From NCBI GenBank assembly GCA_022702705.1, contig CM040431.1, forward strand, positions 27,825,185 through 27,889,184: a stretch of DNA of 64,000 bases, in the 5' to 3' direction. Source of the stretch: Papilionanthe hookeriana x Papilionanthe teres (lineage: Eukaryota > Streptophyta > Magnoliopsida > Asparagales > Orchidaceae). This document shows, in pieces, positions 45,030-54,895 of this stretch (position 1 is the first letter of the stretch; each line of letters starts with the position of its first letter). The notes beneath the pieces were generated by a model that was not told the DNA's origin, searched no databases, and worked only from the letters and a program-made list of their open reading frames with translations. A program made the translations under genes and the position numbers.

Positions 45030-46900
45030 AAACGACGGCTTGAGAAAGAGAATCTTGGGAGACTTGAATACGAAGAAGTGCTACCGCGATAAGAGGGGAC
45101 TCGTGAGAAAGGTCGGCGGTATCGCACGACAACGTAGAGAACACACGAAAGCCCCGCTAGAAGATGCCATGGAAAAGTTGAGAACCGATATCCGAGGTTG
45201 GCAAAGAAGAGGAAAAGTTGAGCAGAGATTAAGTTCACCTTGAATTGCTGGGCAGCCAGTGTAATCAACATGGTTGAAACACGAGCTTTGCATCGCTTGA
45301 GAGTACTACTGCAGCCGCGAGAGGAAGGAGCCGGAAGCGTGAGAAGACGGCTTCAAGAGAAAGACGACACGATCGCTCAAATGGCGAAAGGATGGAAGAG
45401 ATGGCCGTAGCTCTGGCCACTCTCCGGAAGTCAAGTCTGACCGCAGAAACACCCCGAGAGGTCATTCACATTGTAGACGGAGGAAAGGAATTCGTCCGTC
45501 GATGGGGATGATCAGTGAAAAAGGATACAACACAGTATGATTCTGAAAGGATATCAAGAACTTAGTGGAACGGCAGTGCGAAGCCTTAGCACAATCGAGC
45601 GGGACATCCATTCGGACGGGTAGACCTTACCACAAGGGTCGAGAAATGACTGTCCGATACCCGAAAGGCTTCGTACCACACCTCATTTAAGACCTTCGAT
45701 GGAACGGGAACCCTCGGCCGGCATCGCACACTTTCGTGCCGATTCTTGCAATGCGGCAGGAGAGCGATGCATTACTCTTCCGACGATTCGTCAACTCGTC
45801 CATCGGGAATCGCTTTCGGCGAGTATGCGGGGTACCCCGAATGGTTCGGTTGAGACATTCTCGAGCTAAGAACCTCTTCATCGACGGTCGCCGGAGCTCG
45901 GCACCACATCGGCATAGGTGATTTAGTGGTAGAGAAACAAAAGCCGAATGAAACTTTGGTGGATTACATGCTCCGATGGAGGAACTTAAGTATGAGTGTG
46001 AACCGCGGCGCGAACAGCATCATTCGACGTTTTACTTAAAAGCGTCCACGGCCGATAGCACTTCTCCTTAAGGGATTTACTATTAAGACTTTCGAAGTTG
46101 TTAAGCAGTAGGAAGCTTGCAAAGAAGGCGAAGCAATTAAGTTTCTGACAAGACGGACGAACAAAAGTACGCAAAGACTTTTGAAAATCCGGGATCGTTG
46201 CGAGTTGACAAGGTAAACAGCCGTCTGAAATCTACCCGAACGGCCGCGGCAACCACGCGAAATTACCGGCAACCGGCCGGCTATCGGTCATCTCCATGAT
46301 ATGAACAACCACCTCGTCCATGAGCGTACATTAAGAGAGCTTTTGAACGAAGGGAATATCCGTTCAAGAATGAAGCGATTTTGAAAATGTTCCCGTAACT
46401 GATGAAGACTCACAGTTTCCAGTACCCGAACCTAAAAGACGAGAAGGAAGTCAACAAGAAGGGTGATCCCAACTTTTGCCCTTACCACCGGATGCTTGGA
46501 CACAAAATAAATTGCATTACCTTGAAAAGTTGGCTCGGTAATGACTGCGGAAGGGAATATAACGATCCGAAGGAGTACGTGAAGGAACCCCGGAGAGGAG
46601 GTTCGTCGATATTATCTCGGCGGTCCCATCATTCAGATAGATCCACATACGGCCAGCGATGGATGAATCACCGCTTGGACGAGGTCTTCGAAAAGATTTT
46701 AGACGGCATCCGGACCGCTTCGGTGCGAGCCCCGATTCGAGTTTGAAACTGTTAAGCCGGTCACATCACTTGCGATGAAGAACCACCTCGACGAGGAGAC
46801 GATTGAAGAAGAAGAAATTGACGAAGAAGAGAAGGCAGAGGCTCCTAAGGCTAGGTAGGGGCACCTTATCCTAGGATAGTTGTTTCCGATTCGGGGGGAG
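45030..46900 (+). pseudogene. Gag of the plus Tat element
   Basis: LRTDIRG near 45175 aligns with LRTDIRQ of the minus gag. 45665-46010 aligns with the capsid core of the minus copy (KGFVP..., then QESDALLFRRFVNS against GGSDALLFRQFVSS). 46402-46746 carries CPYHRMLGHKINCITLKSWL, a C-x2-H-x4-H-type knuckle variant matching YPYHPMLRHKIEDCITFKSW. It has many frameshifts and a marked CpG richness not shared with the minus copy. It provides the uninterrupted sequence at the site where the minus gag is split by an Athila insertion (around 45164-45185). Confidence 0.7.
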
Positions 46901-48060
46901 AAATCCCTCGAACCCACGACTGCGTATGATTATCTACTCGCCGGTGGGATCATATAATGATAGGTGATGGCGTTGGCTACGTTTTGGCCCCATTACAACG
47001 ATTACGTAACTAACGATAATCCGGATATCGATTTCGATACCAACGACAATTCTCGAATCATACACGATCTCGTGAAGCAGAATAACGAAGAAGACATCCA
47101 TCGAGGAGGCTACGAGAGTTCGACGAACGCGAATCTGTCTGTGAGTTTCCGAGGAGCTCCGGTCGCGATAGAGTTAGAGGCACGGTCTGAGCTAATCCGG
47201 AAGAAACTGTCATTCGATTCGAAAAGTGCCAAGCAAGCTCAACAATAGATTCGGAGGAAATTACGGAAGTCGAAGCTTAAGGAGTGGAGAAGAGTTACTG
47301 CCTCAGAATGGGTCCAAAGACGAAGAAGCGGTGGTTGTTCGGAAGAACCAGCCACGGCGGAAAAGAAATACCCATTCGAAGAAGCGAGAAGACACATGAA
47401 AACAAAGTGGACTACAACGTGCTAGCCCATCTTAGGAAACTACCCGGCCCAGTAGGCATCTACGACGCTCTCATCTTATGCGAAGGAGATGAGAGAAGCT
47501 GCGATACGAGGCCTTGCTTGATCCGGTACAGCAAGCTCGGAAATGGCGGAGAGTCCTTAGATGAGGTTTGCTCGTTAAAGGAACGACGGAGTGTTACCTT
47601 CGCGGACGACGACACACTGCCCAGGCAATGGGATCTGACCGGCAGATTTGTACATTTCGATTACAATCGGAAAATTTACACTCTCCGGAGTATTGGTGGA
47701 TCCGGGAGCATCGATCGATATAATGAATCTTGACATGCTTGGAAATTGATGCCCCGCGAGCTCGAAGCGGACAAAATGTTATTAGAGGATTCGGCCGGAA
47801 AGGAGAAGAGGCCGCCGGATCGATAGCACTCTTGATGAAGGCCGGTGACTTGTAAAGACAACGCGAGAATTTCACATAATTGATTCGGAAACATCGTTGA
47901 CGCTCTCTTGGGCCGACCATGGATACATGGCAGGATGGTACCATCATCTCTACATCGGTGCATCGAATACTACGATGGAGGGGAACGATTGCATCGGTGA
48001 CTTACAGCCAATTCTCGCGTACATGAAGTGGAATCGCCGAGGATGCGACTTGTTATGCAC
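46901..48060 (+). pseudogene. Aspartic protease region of the plus Tat element
   Basis: 46964-47248 contains YVTNDNPDIDFDTNDNSRII and GGYESSTNANLSVSF, the acidic linker also seen at 57748-57404. 47390-47735 has HLRKLPGPVGIYDALILCEG, SVTFADDDTLPRQWDLTGRF and, across a frameshift, the VDPGAS-equivalent (GGSGSIDRYNES in this frame). 47880-47960 aligns with the SETSFNALLGRLWIHENRM block of the minus copy. Broken throughout. Confidence 0.65.
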
Positions 48061-48099
48061 CATGAGAAGAAAACGATCTTCTCACGAGAGATGCCATAA

Positions 48100-49800
48100 C
48101 GAATGAAGCAAGAAAGTTCGGGACGAAGAACTGAAGTTCTAGTCAACGATGCTCGCGCTCCTTACGGCGAGATGGTGAGAGGTTTCTCCACAACTCGCAT
48201 CGAGGTCGAGGGCGGGGACGAGGTGCGTGGTAGAGACATTGGGACGATTGGACGAGAGGAAACCGACCATCGATGTTGATTGGGAAGATAGTTCCGAAGA
48301 AAAAGAAATCAAACAAGAAGCGAGCGATAATAGAGTCGAAAGAAGCCGCAATTCGAAACCACTACTCGAAGATGAAAGAAACGAAGAATATAAATCGATG
48401 TCTAGAGAAGATTAACCCTTATGTACACATCTTATGACTGCGACCGATCCGTTCTAATAAGATCGAGGGTATGGAGGTGAGGTACGTAGCGGTGGTGCTC
48501 GGCTCCAATCAAATTCTACGTGGTGCTTCTTCCTCCAAAGGCGAAAATAATGTACAATTTGAAGATGCGCCATCAATTAATGGAATTGCCTTTGAGTGGT
48601 ACTTTCTCCTTGTGTTCGAAATTTAATTCGACGTGGTTTCTTACCCCAGAACGGTGGACGAAAGGTCGATCACAACGTTTTGAAAATTTATGGAATAACT
48701 CGGTCGCCCACCCCGACTCGAAAGCATAGTCTCGGATTCGGCACAGTAGAGTCAGTTGATGATGCGAATTTTGCTTGGTTGTCACACGTAAGTCTAATGA
48801 AAGCTTTGCATGGAAACTACGGAGAAGAACTCGAAGATTTACAAATTGGAGACGCTCCACCGAATTCGAAGAAGAAATCAAATCTATGATAGATGAGTTA
48901 ATAGAAGTTAACTTAGGTACTAGCGAAGAGCAGATACTACCTTTGTTAGCTCTTTACTCGATAAAGAAGACTCGAAGAAATAATCGAGTTATTAATGGAG
49001 ATTGAGCATTTTTGCTTGGAGCTACGATGAGATGCCGGGGTTTAGCTCCGGAGGTCGCCGGTCCGCCAAGCTGGGAGTGGACCTGCCATTCCGGTCGAGC
49101 CGAGTCCGAGAAGGAATGCGTGCGAAATCGAACAGCAAGTCATGGGCGAAGTTAAAAAGTTAATAGTATTTAAAATTTGTCCGTGAAGAACAATGCAGAG
49201 CTTGGTTAGCCAACGTGGTACCGATCGGGGAAGAAGAATGGTCGGATCGGAATTTGTGTGGATTTCGGAGATTTGCGGCAACGTATCCCGAAAGATGAAT
49301 TTCCTCTGCCGATCCGGAATTAATGATCGACATTGCTTCAACACACGAAATATTCTCATTTATGGATGGATCTTCGGGATACGACCAAATAAAAATAAAA
49401 TAGGAAGACGAAAAGCTTACGGCATTTAGAACGGCAGATCGAAGACCATTGTTACACGATGATGCCATTCGGAGTGAAGAACGCATGACCGAAACTACCA
49501 AAGAGCAATGATAAGAATTTTGATGATCTCATCCACGATCGAGTCGAATGCTACGTGGACGATGTGGTCATCGAAAAGTAAAGGGCAAACCATTTGTATG
49601 ATTTGAGAATTGTTTTCGAACGATTAAGGCAATTTAACCTTAAGATGAATCCCTTAAAATGCGCCTTCGGCGTCTCAAGGAAATTCTTAGGATTCGTTGT
49701 CCGACATCGTGGAATTGAAATCGATCCGGAAAAGATTAAGGCTATCTTCGAAATGCCGCCTCCCGAAACCTTAAAACAAGCATGATCTTTTCGAGGGAAG
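48100..49800 (+). pseudogene. Reverse transcriptase of the plus Tat element
   Basis: 48540-49000 matches the pre-RT region of the minus copy (RGFLPQNGGRKVDH.., IDELIEVNLGTSEEQ). 49470-49570 holds MPFG-K-NA and VECYVDDVVIEK (the YVDD active site near 49550). 49594-49785 is an open stretch: YDLRIVFERLRQFNLKMNPL, then KCAFGVSRKFLGFVVRHRGI and EIDPEKIKAIFEMPPPETLK, the RT thumb and connection lost from the minus copy. Frameshifts elsewhere. Confidence 0.8.
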
Positions 49801-50400
49801 GCCGGCATATCTTCGGCCACTATCTCGAGCACATCGAGTAGGTGTCGGCCTTTCTCGGCACTAGTTAAAAAGGACGCCCAATTTATTTGGGAAGAGAAAT
49901 GCGGAAGGGCCTTCGAGACATTAAACAATATCTAATGACACCTCTGTCTTAGCAGCCCCCGATCTCGGAGTAGACCGCTAATGCTTTATACCGCGGCTTT
50001 AGACGACTCTCTCGAGCCTGATGACGGAGTCGATGATGAGGTAAAGAAAATGCTCTTTACTACTTAGCGTCGTTTGCGCGACGGAAATAAGGTATCCCGC
50101 AATTGAAAAGCATTGTTTGGCCACGATCTTGGCGCTCGAAAGCTCGAGCATTACATGCTTTCTCATAAGGTCGACCTGATCTCGAAGTTTAATCCGTACG
50201 ATGCCCGATGACGCTCGTCCAGCGCTTCCGGCAGGGCTTGCCGGATGGTCGATGATATTATTGCAATTCGATATAACTTTCGTGCCTCTTCGTGCGTAAA
50301 AGGACAAGCCTTAGCGAGACTTCCTTACGACGCACCCTTTGCAGCGGGGAATCTCTCTCGATGACGATGCGCCGGATGAACAAATAATGAATCTAGAAGA
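49801..50400 (+). pseudogene. Gypsy-type RNase H of the plus Tat element
   Basis: 49860-49925 has LVKKDAQFIWEEKCGRAFET, the start of the RNase H region. 50150-50200 has LEHYMLSHKVDLISKFNPYD. 50270-50330 carries the KGQALA-type linker that leads into the second RNase H. The catalytic positions are not all readable because of frameshifts. The 5' half is the part deleted in the minus copy. Confidence 0.65.
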
Positions 50401-50900
50401 CCTTGATGATCGACGTTAGAGATTATATTTCGACGGAGCATCTTCCAGCGCCTGAACGAAGAATCGCAAGTGATAGTGCCGGTAAAGGGCGGGGAATCGG
50501 GCTAATCTTTATAACACGGAGCGGGGATGTTAAGATACTCCTGCCACTTGACGAGTCTGTACGAACAGCGAAGCAGAGATACGAAGCCCTCATAACGGTG
50601 GAATTAACCATTCGAATGGGGATAACAGACATCGACATCTACGGAGATTCACGGTTAATCATTCGACGGATCGCGGAATGATACGGAATTTGAAACGGGA
50701 ACTCGAGCAATACTTCCGGTATGCCGTACGAGGCTACATTGGAACGGATTCAGTCTTATTGATTTACAAAATTCCCGAGAAAGAAAATGCTTTCTGACGG
50801 ATGCGCTAGCTCGTCTCGCAAAAGAATTACTGTTTACGAGATGAATCGATTGGAAGTGTCGGTTCGGGACGCAGTCTATCGCGGCTTGACATTGACATGA
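50401..50900 (+). pseudogene. Archaeal-type RNase H (aRH) of the plus Tat element
   Basis: YFDGASS near 50429, then after a frameshift AEYEALITVELTIRMGITDI and DIYGDSRLIIRRIAE at 50574-50681. This second RNase H, located between the gypsy RNase H and integrase, is diagnostic of the Tat lineage. The first Asp (DGASS), the Glu of AEY and the Asp of GDS can be seen. Confidence 0.75.
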
Positions 50901-50949
50901 TGCGCAAATCGGATAAGGAAAAAGGATCGGTTTTCAACGGTGACGGAAA

Positions 50950-51432
50950 CGCGGAAGATTGGCGACGGCCATTGATGGATTACACAAACAGGGAAACTAC
51001 CGGAAGGATAGGTCGTTGGCGGCGGATCGAAAAGAACTACGTCTGCCGCACTAATAAACAACACATTATACGAAGGTCTTTTGATCAACGGAAATGTGGC
51101 TAAGGTGCCTAAGCGGGTCGGCAATGAAATTGTTAAGAAGTGCATTCGGGACTGCGTGGCGCTCACCGGTCGGGTCCAGATGAAAATGAAAATTAAAAGA
51201 CTAGGGTACTACGGCCCTCGATGACCGGCGCAGAAATCGCCCGAGAGGCGTCACCGGTCACCGTGCGCGGAGTGGTTCCTCACCAACCTCGAAGAATGTG
51301 CTACATCCGACAATTACATCGTGGCGAATTTTGAATGTTGGGGCACGGATATAGTGGGTCCAATAGAACCGCCGTCGTCGAGGACATCACTTCATTCTTG
51401 CGGCTACGGATTACTTTTCCCAGTGGGCGAGA
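50950..51432 (+). pseudogene. Integrase of the plus Tat element (3' truncated)
   Basis: 51050-51110 aligns with NNTLYRRSFDQMWLRCLS of the minus copy, 51125-51180 with the zinc-binding region, 51321-51370 gives FECWGTDIVGPIEPPSSR, and in the next frame HHFILAATDYFSQWAR runs to 51432. The first catalytic Asp (ATDYF) is present. The sequence then switches abruptly to the antisense of the ALKBH-like ORF. The rest of the core, including the second Asp and the Glu, is missing. Confidence 0.8.
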
Positions 51433-51435
51433 GCG

Positions 51436-52477
51436 ATCCTTCAGAAGCCCTGGTGGATTTCCCCTTCTATCGTCAACGAAGTTGTAGCAACACTCGCACT
51501 GGATTGTAACTCTTCCTTTCCCTTTCATCCACTTTTGGGGTTCGGAATAGGTCTTCTCCCTTAAGCGACCGGCTCGGCCCATTTTTTGAAGCTCGATGAC
51601 ACAGTCTACAATTTGCTGCTGCTCATAGTCTGAGAACACATCTGTATGCAGCTCAAGGCCCTCAAGGATGTTGATTCTCTTGCCTCGGATTCTCTCAAAA
51701 TATTCAAAGGTCTTCTTTTCAACTTGCTGCAATTTCTCCAGCTCGACTCCGAGATTATCTGAAGTCCTCGGGGTCTGGTAACATATTGCAAGATGTACGG
51801 CTCAACCCCAGCACGCTCTCCTGCATGTCTCAGCTCCTCGGGGATAGTCTTTGTCGGGACATCCTACTGGGTTGCTTTCGCAACAAGACTCTTCAAAACT
51901 GGTGGATTTGTCTGGCGTTGTGGCACCGATTCTGTTTCTACTCTTCTTGGAGTTTCTTTCATCTTTTCTAATGTTCTTGGAGTTGATTTCCTCTTTTCCG
52001 GTTCCTGATGAACTGATTTCATTGAAGTACTTACATTGACGGTAGCAACTGTCTCTTCATGTTGATCCGTTGCTAGCTTGGTCAGCATCTTGGGAATGCG
52101 ACGGTTCTTGTTTCTTCGTTGGGTCGGAGTGAGAGTAGCTCTCCTTACTTCTTGAACTTTTTTGGGCATGGCGCTGACAAGCCTGCCATCTGCTGTAGCA
52201 ACCACGGACTTAACTTTCTTGTCTTCTTCCGTTGCATGAGCGGCGTTTGCTTTTCTTTTCTTCGTCGTGATCGCCGACTTGGGCCACCCAATTTCATCAC
52301 TGTCTGGCTGCGGTACTCTTCCCAGTCAATCGGGGTCCAATCGGTTTCTTAGTATTGTAGCCAGGCCGATGTGAAATCAGAATCAATCTCAATCACGACC
52401 CCATCCTTCATCTTCTTTTCATCGAGTGCTAGACTCACGCCATTCTTAAAGTTCAGAACCAACCACCCGTTTGACAT
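51436..52477 (-). pseudogene. Post-pol ORF of the minus Tat element: ORF1-like N-terminus fused to an ALKBH9/10-type demethylase domain (truncated)
   Basis: ATG at 52477. (1) Residues 1-42, LVLNFKNGVSLALDEKKMKD then GVVIEIDSDF, resemble the ORF1 start. (2) A basic linker (52205-51864) has RRATLTPTQRRNKNRRI, parallel to SRVTLLTQTQRRNRSRKI in ORF1 of the same element. (3) From 51760: GVELEKLQQVEKKTFEYF, INILEGLELHTDVF, QQQIVDCVIELQKMGRAG, KWMKGKGRVTIQ, CCYNF and GNPPGLLKD. In plant ALKBH9/ALKBH10 RNA (m6A) demethylases these blocks occur in this order just before the 2-oxoglutarate/Fe(II) core. The iron-binding HxD...H and the 2OG-binding Arg would follow but are cut off at 51436. Breaks: TAA at 52349-52351, a frameshift near 52270, TAG at 51864-51866, a frameshift near 51760. 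The domain assignment is strong; activity is impossible in this copy. Confidence 0.75.
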
Positions 52478-52809
52478 TTCCCTGCGAAAAATAAGAAAAG
52501 GATCAGGGGTTGTACTAAGAACAAGAATAATAAGAAAAATCATTTATCAATGGAAAATTTTTATTTTTTTCTTTCAAATTTTAATAAGAGTAGGAAAAGA
52601 TGAGGAAAGATCAGGAGTGAGCTGATTTAAAAGGAGTGATCAAAATTTTATTATTAAGATTTGACATATTTTCTTTTTAACACATTTTTTGTTAACGATT
52701 TTTTTTTGTTCATTTTTTATATTTTGGGTTCGGACCCTGTTACAAATGATTACTCCACCTGTGCTTCTAGGAATGAGACTCCACTTTTTAAATTTCATCC
52801 TTTGAAACA
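52478..52809 (-). promoter_or_regulatory. pol to post-pol ORF intergenic leader with splice-acceptor-like end
   Basis: T-rich on minus (runs of TTTTTCTT, TTATTATTCTTGTTC) and ends TTATTTTTCGCAGGGAAATG, i.e. a pyrimidine-rich tract and CAG four bases before the ATG. ORF1 at 63342 is preceded by CTACCCTGCAGAAAATG. This looks like a 3' splice site that would allow a spliced mRNA to express the downstream ORF; no experiment or donor confirms it. Confidence 0.4.
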
Positions 52810-54040
52810 TTAGGTTGTGTAATACTTCTTCAAATATCGTCCATTAATTGGAAGCATAGGTCGTTCTCCACGGCAATCCACAAGTTGGTAGGAACCTCCT
52901 GAGTAGACTGTCTCTACCACGAACGGCCCCTCCCAAGTCGGTTCAAATTTACCTCCTATCTTGGGATGTGCAAGAATAGGCCTCCTGAGAACTAGAACCA
53001 AGTCACTGATTTTAAATGTCCTTGGACGAACCAGTTTATTGTAGGCCTGGATCATTTTGGCTTGATACAGTTCCAAATTCTGCTACGCTGAAAGTCGTTT
53101 TCCTTCCAAGCTTTCCAATTCTTCTAGTCGTAATTAGGCTTTCTCTTCTATAGTGATTCTATTTGCAACTGCAATTTTAAGAGACGGAAGCTGAACTTCT
53201 AAGGGTAAGACGGCCTCGGACCCGTACACAAGAGCGTAAGGTGTAGACTGAGTAGGAGTTCTTGAAGTCATTCTGTAGGCCCATAAGGCTTCTAACAACT
53301 TCTCGTGCCAATTTCTTTTTTTGTCGTCCAAAGCTTTCTTTAGGATTTGGACGAGAGTTTTATTAAAAGCCTCAGCCAAGCCGTTTTCTCTTGGGTAGTA
53401 GATCGTTGAATAGCGCCAGTCGATCCCGTGTCTTCTGACAAAATTGTTGATCTTCGTACTTCTGAAAGCAGACCCGTTATCTGAGATAATTCTACACGGT
53501 ACCCCAAAATGGTAGACGACTTGATTCTTGAAGAACTGTAGCACATGATGTGCTTTCACTTCTCTGAGCGGTACTACTTGTACCCACTTAGAAAAGTAAT
53601 CTGTAGCTGCAAGAATAAAATGATGTCCTCTTGAAGAAGGCGGTTCTATCTGACCCACGATATATGTGCCCCAACACTCAAATGACCATGATTGCGATTT
53701 TCGGATGTATCACATTTGGAGGTTAATGTAGAACCACTCCATGCACTTGGCACTGGTGACAACTCTTTGCAACTTTCATGCAGTTGGTCATCATCGAAGG
53801 CCAGTAGTACCCTAGTCTTTTAATCTTCATTTTCTTCTTCAGACCTGACTGATGAGCACTACAAACTCCTGAGTGTATCTCTTTAACAATTTCACGAGCC
53901 TCGGGCGCACTTAGGCACCTTAGCCACATCTGGTCAAAAGACCTTCTGTATAACGTATTGTTTATTAATGTGTAAGACAGAGTTCTTTTCTTGATCTGAT
54001 GAGCTAATGACTTATCGTCCGGTAGGTTTCCCGTTTGCAA
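52810..54040 (-). pseudogene. Integrase of the minus Tat element
   Basis: Inserts element cDNA. 54040-53723 holds the zinc-binding HHCC (H56, H63, C94, C97 of that segment, in EIHSGVCSAHQSG and SCHQCQVHG). 53658-53134 is a long open core with the complete D,D-35-E triad: D20 in LAATDYF, D60 in IISDNG and E96 in NGLAEAFNK. 53076-52810 is the C-terminal domain, with GKFEPTWEGPFVVETV and a stop after LKKYYTT at 52810. No chromodomain, as expected for Tat. Frame breaks lie near 53690 and 53100, so it is a pseudogene, but the best preserved enzyme in the window. Confidence 0.85.
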
Positions 54041-54049
54041 ATAGTCTGA

Positions 54050-54604
54050 TTAATGATCGCCGCCAACCTTCTCGCATTTTCTCGTTATTCTGTATATCGT
54101 TTCTTCCTCTTTTTCGAATTTGTGCATTGCATCCATATCGAGTTGTGATAGGACCTGTCGTCCTTGAACTGACATTTCAACTGACTCGTCCTGTAAGCAG
54201 GCAAATTCTTTTGCAAGGCAGGCTAGCGCATCTGCGAGAGTATTTTCTCTTCTGGGAATCTTGTAGATCATTACATTCAGAATCTGCTCCAACAATTTCA
54301 TGGCATACTGAAAGTACTGCTCGAGTCTTGGTTTTAAAATTCTGTACTGTCCGGCGACCTGTTGAATGATCAACTGAGAATCGCCGTAGATGTTGATATC
54401 AGTTATACCCATCTGAATGGTCAATTCCAATCCGGTTATGAGGGCTTCGTATTCAGCTTCGTTGTTCGTACACGGTTCTGTTAGATGGTAGGAATGCCTT
54501 AACATCTCTTGTTCCAGTGTTATAAATATTAGTCTGATTTGTGCCTTACCGGGCACTATCATTTGCAATTCTTTGTCTCTCTGTGCTGAGGATGCTCCGT
54601 CCAA
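54050..54604 (-). pseudogene. Archaeal-type RNase H (aRH) of the minus Tat element
   Basis: MDGASSAQRDKELQMIVP opens the domain (D2), followed by TNNEAEYEALITGLELTIQM (E51) and INIYGDSQLIIQQVAGQYRI (D75), then YKIPRRENTLADALACLAKE (final Asp). All four acidic positions of an RNase HI core are readable in one open frame of 184 codons. It removes RNA from the hybrid; in Tat elements it supplements the gypsy RNase H, which is partly deleted here. Confidence 0.85.
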
Positions 54605-54610
54605 GTACAG

Positions 54611-54895
54611 TTACCAATGCTGATCATTGGGGTCTTCTAGGCTCATTATCTGCTCGTCGGGCAAGTCATCGTTAAGAGGCGATTCTGCCGGTAAAGGGTG
54701 TGCTGCAAGGAAGTCTGCTAGGACTTGTCCCTTTATAGCACGAAGAGGCACGAAAGTTATATCGAATTGTAATAGTATCATTGACCACCTGGAAAGTCTG
54801 CCTGAAAGCGTTGGTTGGGTCATCAAATATTGTAATGGATTAAACTTTGAAATAAGGTTGACCTTATGAGAAAGCATGTAATTTCTGAGATGATC
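54611..54895 (-). pseudogene. C-terminal remnant of gypsy-type RNase H, minus Tat element
   Basis: LSHKVNLISKFNPLQYLMTQ, then GRLSRWSMILLQFDITFVPL and AIKGQVLADFLAAHPLP. This is the end of the gypsy RNase H and the KGQxLADFLAxHP linker before aRH. The upstream part is missing: in this copy RT is joined straight to this segment near 54896. Confidence 0.75.

Noticed and set aside
45265..46272. Several 60-78 codon minus frames over the plus gag region
   Set aside because: Shadows of the sense gag frames; no motif.
51436..52477. A functional RNA demethylase gene
   Set aside because: Two in-frame stops, two frameshifts, and loss of the HxD...H iron ligands at the junction exclude activity in this copy.
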